Positions 8,328 to 14,149 of a stretch of 22,538 nt of DNA are shown one piece after another. The stretch comes from J038 sp036734085 (GTDB lineage: Bacteria; Chloroflexota; Anaerolineae; Aggregatilineales; Phototrophicaceae). The stretch lies in NCBI GenBank assembly GCA_036734085.1, contig DAIMZF010000046.1, positions 1 through 22,538 on the forward strand, written 5' to 3'. The notes under the pieces are model-generated. The model made no database searches. It had not been told where the DNA came from and saw only the letters and a program-made list of their open reading frames with translations. Each line of letters opens with the position of its first letter. The first letter of the stretch is position 1. The position numbers and the translations under genes are program-made.

Positions 8328-8723
8328 CTACGTTTCTCCGGTAAATAGCCCCACAGCCAGCACAAGTGCAAAGATTAGTAATGAAAGGCCGAAGAAGTTG
8401 GCATTAGGGTCTATCTGGATGTTGTAAACAGCCAACATCAACAGAATTGTCCCTGCCATCCACGTCCAAGGGCTGACACGCCAGCGTTGGCCGTATTGAT
8501 ACAGCCCGGAACCCAGCAGGATGACCGCGCCAGCAAACGGCACAGCGGCATTAGGTAGATCAATATTTTGTTGTTCCGTAATGTACATCACAGCAAACAC
8601 CCCTACCAGAAGAAAAGCCGTTGCGCGTTCGATCTTTGCTTCGGCTTGGCTCTTACGTCCTGGCTTCACGCGGCTTTTACGGCTGTTGCTGTTGTTGCTA
8701 CGTTTGCGGTTGTCTCTGGACAT
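8328..8723 (-). CDS. small four-helix membrane protein of unknown function
   Basis: 131 aa. Residues 1-32 are strongly basic and Ser/Asn-rich (many Lys and Arg), suggesting a cytoplasmic or nucleic-acid-facing tail. Four hydrophobic segments follow at about 34-50, 57-76, 86-101 and 109-128. I recognise no family. The start has a good Shine-Dalgarno (GAGG, five bases upstream of the ATG). It lies directly ahead of PucR copy 1, 5 bp apart on the same strand, so the two are probably cotranscribed. That is only weak evidence for a shared role. Confidence 0.75.
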   Translation of the reverse strand: MSRDNRKRSNNSNSRKSRVKPGRKSQAEAKIERATAFLLVGVFAVMYITEQQNIDLPNAAVPFAGAVILLGSGLYQYGQRWRVSPWTWMAGTILLMLAVYNIQIDPNANFFGLSLLIFALVLAVGLFTGET

Positions 8724-8915
8724 GGCGACCTCTTGTTCCGGTTGCTAGGCGTTTTTGCATGATATTTTGGACATATTATACAATATAACCGTGAGATAGG
8801 CAGTGCGGTCAACAGGTGGATTATGATACTCATTCACATTGAACGACCCGCGCATACTTTAACTGGATGTGTTATAGTTGTCCTCGAGTTGTCAGGCAAA
8901 AACAGGTGATGTCAT
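8724..8915. promoter_or_regulatory. divergent intergenic region between the membrane protein and lipoprotein genes
   Basis: 192 bp separate the two divergent starts. An AT-rich patch at 8771-8788 offers minus-strand -10 candidates: TATAAT at 8780-8775, or TATATT at 8787-8782 with TTGACC at 8812-8807 and a 19-bp spacer. On the plus strand an extended -10, TG-T-TATAGT, ends at 8878. No clear operator or hairpin is visible. Confidence 0.35.
8870..8878 (+). promoter_or_regulatory. extended -10 promoter of the lipoprotein gene
   Basis: TG (8870-8871), one base, then TATAGT (8873-8878) forms an extended -10 box. No -35 box is found at the right spacing, as is common for extended -10 promoters. A very strong Shine-Dalgarno, AGGTGAT (8904-8910), precedes the ATG at 8916. 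Confidence 0.4.
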
Positions 8916-9797
8916 ATGGCGTTTCGGCGTTTATTTTGGGTGATAGTGGGTGTGTTGGGTTTATTAATCATGGGCTGTGCGCCGGAAGGCCCCACCGTGC
9001 CCAGCGGCCCTGTTCTGGTTCAGCAGAACACCCTCCAATCGACTCTGCCTGTGCCGACTCGCATCCTCACAGATACGCCTTCACCCAGCGCACCACCCAA
9101 CCTGGAAGTATTATCGCCCTTAGAGGTTGTCACGGTGCAGGCGGATTTTATCTTCGTTACGCCCACAATGCCGCCCAGCAAAACCCCGACGACCACGCCC
9201 ACCGTCACCCCGACCGTGACTGTTACTCCAACGCCGACGCTCACGGTGACGGCTACCGCCACCCGTGAACTATTCCCGACCAGCGTGATTGTGCCCATCC
9301 AGGCACCGGTTGCCGCGCCGGTAGACCGCATTTGTGATAGCCAGTGGTTCTTCCTGGAGCCGCGCCCGGCATCGTGCCCGCAATCCCCACCGACCGCCAG
9401 TCAGGGGGTGTATCAGGAATTTGAGAACGGTTACATGATTTGGTTCGGCGCGTTACGCGCCATCTACGTGATGTATAACGACCTTGCGTTCCCACGTTGG
9501 CAGGTCTACCGTGATAACTTTGACGAGAACACCATGCCCTGGGATGACCCGCAATACGCTAATGCACCGCGTGCTAACACATGGCAACCCCGACGCGGAT
9601 TCGGCTTGTTATGGCGCGGGGATGCGGCGGTGCGTAATCGAATCGGCTGGGCGACCCAACAACTGGAAGTCCCCTACAGCATGACCGCCCAACAATCTGC
9701 GGATAGCTCATTATTCCTCAGTGACCCTTCTAACCGGGTGTTTGGCCTGTTCGCTAATGGCACGGAGTGGCAACGTTACGCAGGATTCGGCAATTAG
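8916..9797 (+). CDS. lipoprotein with Pro/Thr-rich stalk
   Basis: 293 aa. It has a lipoprotein signal: basic start (MAFRRL), hydrophobic core and lipobox IMGC with Cys21 as the expected lipidated residue, so it should be anchored on the outer face of the cytoplasmic membrane. Residues about 75-115 are a low-complexity Pro/Thr/Val linker (TPTTTPTVTPTVTVTPTPT), typical of a surface stalk that holds a domain away from the membrane. The C-terminal part, about 135-293, begins with a Cys-containing segment (ICDSQWFF) and continues through FENGYMIWFG, RWQVYRDNFDE and RRGFGLLWR to IGWATQQLE. From memory this resembles a module recurring at the ends of secreted Chloroflexota proteins; I know no assigned function. 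AGGTGAT upstream fixes the start. It is followed after 93 nt by the winged-helix operon, which has its own promoter. Confidence 0.8.
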   Translation: MAFRRLFWVIVGVLGLLIMGCAPEGPTVPSGPVLVQQNTLQSTLPVPTRILTDTPSPSAPPNLEVLSPLEVVTVQADFIFVTPTMPPSKTPTTTPTVTPTVTVTPTPTLTVTATATRELFPTSVIVPIQAPVAAPVDRICDSQWFFLEPRPASCPQSPPTASQGVYQEFENGYMIWFGALRAIYVMYNDLAFPRWQVYRDNFDENTMPWDDPQYANAPRANTWQPRRGFGLLWRGDAAVRNRIGWATQQLEVPYSMTAQQSADSSLFLSDPSNRVFGLFANGTEWQRYAGFGN

Positions 9798-9801
9798 CCG
9801 C

Positions 9802-9831
9802 TTGAAAAACATTAAAAGCCTCTTTTATAAT
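9802..9831 (+). promoter_or_regulatory. strong sigma70-type promoter of the three-gene winged-helix operon
   Basis: TTGAAA (9802-9807), an 18-bp spacer and a perfect TATAAT (9826-9831). Transcription would start near 9838, about 50 nt before the GTG start. The -35 box begins 5 bp after the lipoprotein stop, so the trio is likely an independent transcription unit. Confidence 0.7.
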
Positions 9832-9890
9832 CGATACCATCAAATAACCAACAACCCCCACCCAACATCAGCGTTATGGAGGCTTCATCC

Positions 9891-11456
9891 GTGCAACCTA
9901 CAAAACAGTGGGCAGAAAACTTCACGGTAGATGATGACGATATAGACTTTATTGTTAATTTTCTGCTGGAAAAAGAAACACCCCTCACAATCACCGAAAT
10001 TAGCAGGCTACTTGTTGCTCAACGCCTGGAAGCCGAAGCCACCGCGTTAGAAGACCAGTACAAAGACGCAAAAATGTATAGTCCGGCGGATGCTTACCAG
10101 ATTGGTGAGAAAGTTGTGTTCCCGGCTTTGGCCTTCAATAAAGCCACCGTGACCGACATCCGCGAAGGCCAAAACGCTGATTATGGCGACTTTAACGTGA
10201 TGATGGTGGATTTTGGTGACGGCAAAGATCGTCAGTTTGCGGCGGAGTTTAAACAGCCGCATAAGCTGGCAGAGGAAGCATCCGCCGGTGTTGTGGCCTT
10301 AGCAGGTAACGACTTTAATGCAGACGACATCCTGCGCGATGCGGAAGACATCATCATTGATGCGGTGGAATCCGCGTTGGATAACAATGATATTCTGGTG
10401 CGCCTGGCGAAGCACTGGTTCCCGCGTGATTTGATGATTGAAGTGCAAGAAGGACACCTGAACCTGGCGGAAGCCGTGCTGGACATGGCCGAAGGCGAGC
10501 CGTTGACGACTGATGAAATCATTGAACAAATCGGCGGTATCAGCGATAGTTCATCGACCAGCTTACAAATCTTCTCCATGAATGGTGCGATGGGCAATGA
10601 CCGTCGCTTTGACGAAGTGGGGCCGATGGGGCAGGTGCTATGGTACTTAGTCCGTATGGAGCCGGAAGCGGTGCAGAGTGTGCCGCCCATCTTGCAGTAT
10701 CGCCCGCTTGATTTTGATGCGTCTTCGTTGAGTAAAGAAGCGCAGGAACTCATCCATGATATTGCGGACGAACTCAGTACACTGCCCGTCAAGCGGGATG
10801 TGACGGAAGGCATGGTTACGCTGATTTATCCCCATCGCCGCGCCGGGACGTTGCCGCTTAACGGGAACATCCGCGCTTTATTCCCCTATGCCCAACGCAC
10901 CAGCAAAATTTACATTACCCTGGTGGATGCCGCCGACGGCGAAGAATTCATCGGCTGGGTTGTGCCGGGTGCGCGGTACATCTACGGCCTGACGCCACTT
11001 TATACCAAACACGCTATTCCCATTGGCGCTTATGTGCATGTGCAACAAGCAGAAACACCGGATAAAGTGTTCATCCGGTTTGACACCCACCGCGCCCGTA
11101 CCGAGTGGTTGCCTATCTTCCAACCAAAGGGCGACCAGATTTTATTCGAGAATACCCGGCGCGGCATCGGCGCGGATTTTGACTCTTTGTTGATTTTGGG
11201 CATTGACGATTTAGCGGCTGTGGATGCGCTTGTCAACACATGGAATAGCCAAAACCGGACTTTAGCCTCCTTATTACGGGCGATCATCCCGGAATTAGGG
11301 CGCTTGACCCCGCAAGCGACCGCCCATGCCAAGACGATTTACAGCGCGGTCAATGTGGTGCGACGTTGCCCACCTGGCCCCATTTTAGCGACGTTGACCG
11401 CCAACCCCGATTTTGTGGATGTGGGCGGTAATTATTGGCAATTGGCAGAAAGCTAA
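9891..11456 (+). CDS. large protein with winged-helix-like segments (first gene of trio), function unknown
   Basis: 521 aa from GTG 9891, chosen because GGAGG (9878-9882) lies eight bases upstream; an in-frame ATG at 9876 overlaps that site and would add five residues. I do not recognise a named family. Visible segments: a helical N-terminus resembling a winged helix (about 17-45, PLTITEISRLLVAQRL); a beta-rich stretch of about 70-120 resembling an SH3/KOW-type barrel (GEKVVFPALAFNKATVTDI, then MMVDFGDGKDRQFAAEF); a second HTH-like part at about 192-258 (AVLDMAEGEPLTTDEII, then NDRRFDEVGPMGQVLWYL); a beta-rich middle; and a C-terminal segment ending GGNYWQL, like the wing of an HARE-HTH/RNAP-delta type domain. 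No signal peptide or membrane segment, so it is cytoplasmic. Multiple winged-helix units suggest DNA or RNA-polymerase contact; this is inference. It heads a probable operon with the next two genes. Confidence 0.75.
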   Translation: MQPTKQWAENFTVDDDDIDFIVNFLLEKETPLTITEISRLLVAQRLEAEATALEDQYKDAKMYSPADAYQIGEKVVFPALAFNKATVTDIREGQNADYGDFNVMMVDFGDGKDRQFAAEFKQPHKLAEEASAGVVALAGNDFNADDILRDAEDIIIDAVESALDNNDILVRLAKHWFPRDLMIEVQEGHLNLAEAVLDMAEGEPLTTDEIIEQIGGISDSSSTSLQIFSMNGAMGNDRRFDEVGPMGQVLWYLVRMEPEAVQSVPPILQYRPLDFDASSLSKEAQELIHDIADELSTLPVKRDVTEGMVTLIYPHRRAGTLPLNGNIRALFPYAQRTSKIYITLVDAADGEEFIGWVVPGARYIYGLTPLYTKHAIPIGAYVHVQQAETPDKVFIRFDTHRARTEWLPIFQPKGDQILFENTRRGIGADFDSLLILGIDDLAAVDALVNTWNSQNRTLASLLRAIIPELGRLTPQATAHAKTIYSAVNVVRRCPPGPILATLTANPDFVDVGGNYWQLAES

Positions 11457-11459
11457 ATT

Positions 11460-11491
11460 GCCCGTAGATAGTCGCCCGCGTTTGACGGGCG
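11460..11491 (+). other. alternative hairpins in the gap between trio genes 1 and 2
   Basis: CGCCCG (11473-11478) pairs with CGGGCG (11486-11491) over a seven-base loop. The competing pair GCCCGT (11460-11465) with ACGGGC (11485-11490) uses the same right arm. No T-run follows. The structure ends about 11 nt before the next gene's Shine-Dalgarno, so it could tune mRNA stability or translation. It does not look like a terminator. Confidence 0.4.
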
Positions 11492-11518
11492 GATAATCTA
11501 ACCAAGGAGAGGCGAAAG

Positions 11519-11992
11519 ATGGCACCCGGTAAACCTAGCGCGTTGATTAAACCAACGCTCAACACCAAATTTCACATTGATTATGACTGGTGGGAGCAAT
11601 CCCGCGATGACTTGCGCTTGTATCTGCTCAGCCATCTACCGCCGGAAGCCCGTGAGCGCATCGGACAAACACAAGAACACCGGCTTGTTGATTTTGTAGA
11701 CCCGGATACGGGCGAAGTCTTCCAATTGGATGAGTTACAGCTAGCCATCCAGCAAGCGGCTAAAGATTATGACTTCATCAACCCACAAACCTCTTTGGTG
11801 GATGGAGTCTTCCGTGTTTTGCTGAAGTACAACAACACACCCATGACACCAAAGCAACTGGCAGAGGAAACAGGTCGTCCGGCGGAAACAATCTTGAAGA
11901 CGCTTAACGGACGGCAGATTTATAAGGGCATCCGCCCGTTTTTGGCACAAGCCATGAATAAAGTCAGTAGTCAAGATGAGGGAAGTAACTAA
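11519..11992 (+). CDS. small protein with C-terminal winged-helix-like domain (second gene of trio)
   Basis: 157 aa; the start is supported by AAGGAGAGG about eight bases upstream of the ATG. The N-terminal part carries FHIDYDWWEQS and then a Leu-rich helical stretch (LRLYLLSHLPPEARERI). LVDFVDPDTGEVF is followed by helices. The last third (about 95-140, VFRVLLKYNNTPMTPKQLA through ILKTLNGRQIY) has the helix-turn-helix and basic recognition-helix pattern of a winged helix. It has no signal peptide. I recognise no named family. Its stop codon overlaps the next start by one base (TAATG at 11990-11994), so the two proteins are translationally coupled and probably made in similar amounts. Confidence 0.72.
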   Translation: MAPGKPSALIKPTLNTKFHIDYDWWEQSRDDLRLYLLSHLPPEARERIGQTQEHRLVDFVDPDTGEVFQLDELQLAIQQAAKDYDFINPQTSLVDGVFRVLLKYNNTPMTPKQLAEETGRPAETILKTLNGRQIYKGIRPFLAQAMNKVSSQDEGSN

Positions 11993-12417
11993 TGGGGAGA
12001 GTAATAAACACCGATAATCCCGGCAAGCGGCGTAACCAGCAGATGCGAACCTGCGCCGAATTGCTCCGGCGGTTAACGCAACAGAACAAGATGGACGACG
12101 ACAGCAAAAATATGCTGGCGTTGTTGGTCTTTTGCTTGCGAGAGATTGCCGATGGCATTGATGAATCCACTATTGCATGGGAAAAACGGGATTATTGGGT
12201 CAAGGCGGAGGAATTCCGCGAGCGTTGGCGCTGGACGCATGAACTGAGTGCGGAGCTAAAAGAGGTCATCCTCAGCGAAAAGTGGGACGAAATGCCTGCT
12301 ATCCTGCTGAAGCTGTTCCCCTATTTTAGCGATATTAAAGTGACGAAGTTCACGCGCAGTCAATCCTTGTGGCAAGGGGCACACGATCGCCTGACAGAAG
12401 AACGCCAGGCCAGCTAA
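11992..12417 (+). CDS. small helical protein (third gene of trio), function unknown
   Basis: 141 aa, starting at the ATG of the TAATG overlap. It appears almost wholly alpha-helical. An N-terminal helix is rich in Arg and Gln. A central segment carries FCLREIADGIDESTIAWEK, then RDYWVKAEEFRERWRW. The C-terminus reads LFPYFSDIKVTKFTRSQSL. There is no signal peptide, membrane helix or recognisable catalytic motif. From memory, proteins with this AWEKRDYW core occur as hypotheticals in other Chloroflexota. I could not verify this. Coupling to the preceding gene suggests the two form a complex. Confidence 0.72.
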   Translation: MGRVINTDNPGKRRNQQMRTCAELLRRLTQQNKMDDDSKNMLALLVFCLREIADGIDESTIAWEKRDYWVKAEEFRERWRWTHELSAELKEVILSEKWDEMPAILLKLFPYFSDIKVTKFTRSQSLWQGAHDRLTEERQAS

Positions 12418-12441
12418 ACAGTCATCCGTGCAAGCTGGCCT
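12407..12441 (+). terminator. inverted repeat spanning the stop codon of the trio
   Basis: AGGCCAGCT (12407-12415) pairs perfectly with AGCTGGCCT (12433-12441) over a 17-base loop; the left arm runs into the TAA stop. No T-run follows, so it may protect the 3' end of the mRNA or assist termination by the next hairpin. Confidence 0.45.
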
Positions 12442-12448
12442 ACTTAAT

Positions 12449-12475
12449 AAGGGCGGAGATATTGCCCCCGCCCTT
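12449..12475. terminator. hairpin between convergent genes, probable bidirectional terminator
   Basis: AAGGGCGG (12449-12456) pairs with CCGCCCTT (12468-12475) over an 11-base loop. It lies between the trio's last stop (12417) and the stop of the minus-strand secreted protein (12497). The T-tracts on either side are poor. Confidence 0.5.
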
Positions 12476-12496
12476 GATAAACACCCTACATGGTAA

Positions 12497-13987
12497 TTAC
12501 TCCACAATCAGACTCGCCACCAACGCATCCAGTATATCTAAATTCGGGAAGAGGTCTGTTCGTGGCATGTCATGGATGGCCTGCGCGATGCCTGCGATGT
12601 AGTCGGGATAGACTTCAAAGAAAGACTCATAGTCCACCTGGTCAGGGTTGGGCGGTTCATCGGATAAAATCGACAGATTAATCGGGAGTGTCATCGTGAT
12701 GAGGTATTGCCCGTCATCGGTGATGCCGCCGAAGGTATATATCACATCGCCGTTGAGGACGAACGTCGGCGACTGTGTATAGGCCGTGATGAAGCGCACC
12801 CCGCGCCCGTTCTGGAATGTGACATATTCTGGTTTGACGGCGAATGATTGCGCCGCATTGATCAAGATGCCATTGGGCAACCCCTGCATGTTAACATCAA
12901 TCACGGGGGCAAGCGCGGGCATATCGGTTAACAGGTTGGTTAGGGCTTGGCGTACTTCATCGGCGGGCGTGCCGGGCAGATAATCTGCTGTGCGATAAAC
13001 GCGGATTTCTCCCGGCCACATGCCCTCACGCGCTGGGTAGCCGATGAAGCCAATATCCAATGAACCGGGCGTTGGGCCAAACATACTTGGCGCTGTACCA
13101 TCCGGGCCGGGCAATACCGCTTCCGTGCGGCGGGCTTCTACCTGGTCTGCCAGAATTGCATCAAAATTAAAGCTGATGCCATCATAGTTAAATAGCTCTG
13201 TGCCTTCAGCACCCACTAATTGAGTCTCCAGCGCGGCTTCTAGCTGGAAGGATGCCGCGACAGCATCCAGGGCGGATATAGTGGCCGTAAAATTACTATC
13301 GGTTGATGTTTCCAGTAGCTGGCGGACGTTGGCATAATAAGCGTTCAGGCCTGGCTCATCCAGATTGTAAAATGCCTCCTCTGTGGCAGGTAAAAAATCC
13401 GCCGGGAGTGGGGCAGTGATGACCACATAATATGCGCCATCCGCAGAAAGCCCCTGAAAACTGTAAGTTAAGTTGTTGCTGTCGACGGGGTTTGTACCGA
13501 ACGCGGATGCACCAACATAACGCAATCCTGCACCGTTGATAAAATCAATGTATTGAAGGCGCGTGCTCAGTATCTGCGGAACTTGCGGATAAGGCAAAGA
13601 GGGGAGCGTGCCTTCTACCTGTGCCAGGCGTGTTTGTACTAAATCGCGCAAGGCATCCCGTGTTTGTATGTAAATCTCGTCAAATCCGGCGAACATACTC
13701 ACGGGATAAACGAATACTTTTGCGGAACTATCCTCCCATTCTGCAGTTGCATTGTTATAACGCTCAAAGCTGACCTGTGTGTAACCCGGTGCGCCGTTTG
13801 CTGGGGGGATGTACTGGGTGTAGTGATAATCACCAAGCACCGACGTATATTGAAAGTTGATGTGCCGGTCTGCTGGACGGAATCCAATAAAAGTACGTTC
13901 TTCATTGTCTTGTGCGCTAATAAAGGTCACCACGCTACCCAACAGCGCAATAGCGCACACCAAAAGTACAAGAGACAATCTTTTCAT
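12497..13987 (-). CDS. secreted protein with internally duplicated domain, function unknown
   Basis: 496 aa. Residues 1-26 are a signal peptide (MKRLSLVLLVCAIALLG, cleavage near ISAQ), so the protein is exported. No lipobox aligns at the cleavage site, although Cys11 lies inside the core. The mature part consists of two related halves, about 40-255 and 268-496: QYIDFINGAGLRYV (145-158) matches EYVTFQNGRGVRFI (387-400), and LTYSFQGLSADGAYYVVIT (173-191) matches VIYTFGGITDDGQYLITMT (415-433). Both halves end in a similar Leu/Ala-rich helix with a LDAxxAS-type pattern. I recognise no named family or catalytic motif; a ligand-binding or structural role outside the cell is plausible. It is divergent from the SH3b protein, so the two may share regulation. 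The Shine-Dalgarno is weak. Confidence 0.75.
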   Translation of the reverse strand: MKRLSLVLLVCAIALLGSVVTFISAQDNEERTFIGFRPADRHINFQYTSVLGDYHYTQYIPPANGAPGYTQVSFERYNNATAEWEDSSAKVFVYPVSMFAGFDEIYIQTRDALRDLVQTRLAQVEGTLPSLPYPQVPQILSTRLQYIDFINGAGLRYVGASAFGTNPVDSNNLTYSFQGLSADGAYYVVITAPLPADFLPATEEAFYNLDEPGLNAYYANVRQLLETSTDSNFTATISALDAVAASFQLEAALETQLVGAEGTELFNYDGISFNFDAILADQVEARRTEAVLPGPDGTAPSMFGPTPGSLDIGFIGYPAREGMWPGEIRVYRTADYLPGTPADEVRQALTNLLTDMPALAPVIDVNMQGLPNGILINAAQSFAVKPEYVTFQNGRGVRFITAYTQSPTFVLNGDVIYTFGGITDDGQYLITMTLPINLSILSDEPPNPDQVDYESFFEVYPDYIAGIAQAIHDMPRTDLFPNLDILDALVASLIVE

Positions 13988-14025
13988 GCTTGTTCACTTT
14001 CTGAATTTAAAGAGCATTACCATTA

Positions 14026-14031
14026 ATTATA
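14026..14031 (-). promoter_or_regulatory. possible -10 box of the duplicated secreted-protein gene
   Basis: A perfect TATAAT reads on the minus strand at 14031-14026, 39 bases before the ATG at 13987. No good -35 box is seen at normal spacing. Confidence 0.35.
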
Positions 14032-14054
14032 GAAGATTGCGGCGGCTTTATGGT

Positions 14055-14070
14055 GTAAAAAATGTTTTAC
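14055..14070. promoter_or_regulatory. AT-rich palindrome in the divergent region
   Basis: GTAAAA (14055-14060), four bases, TTTTAC (14065-14070): a perfect 6-bp inverted repeat. It lies between the divergent starts at 13987 and 14150, upstream of the minus-strand -10 candidate. It is a candidate operator, but could be chance in AT-rich DNA. Confidence 0.3.
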
Positions 14071-14149
14071 TGCCCATGTATCAATTTGCGTCAATGGGGT
14101 GGCGGTCATAAACTGGTATGAACTGCGAAAAGACACAGAAGGCTTTATG

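Noticed and set aside
9175..9250. Apparent short tandem repeat of ACC/CCG/ACG units
   Set aside because: It simply encodes the Pro/Thr stalk; units vary and there are no spacers, so it is not a CRISPR array or microsatellite.
9020..9331. 103-codon minus-strand ORF rich in Val/Gly inside the lipoprotein gene
   Set aside because: It is the complement of the Pro/Thr-rich repeat codons; no Shine-Dalgarno or plausible protein.
10232..10813. 193-codon minus-strand ORF inside the first trio gene
   Set aside because: Ser/Arg/Cys-rich shadow of the acidic coding frame, without upstream signals or recognisable motifs.
14099..14149. GTG 14099 as the start of the SH3b protein
   Set aside because: It would place 17 polar residues before a normal signal peptide; ATG 14147/14150 has AGAAGG just upstream.
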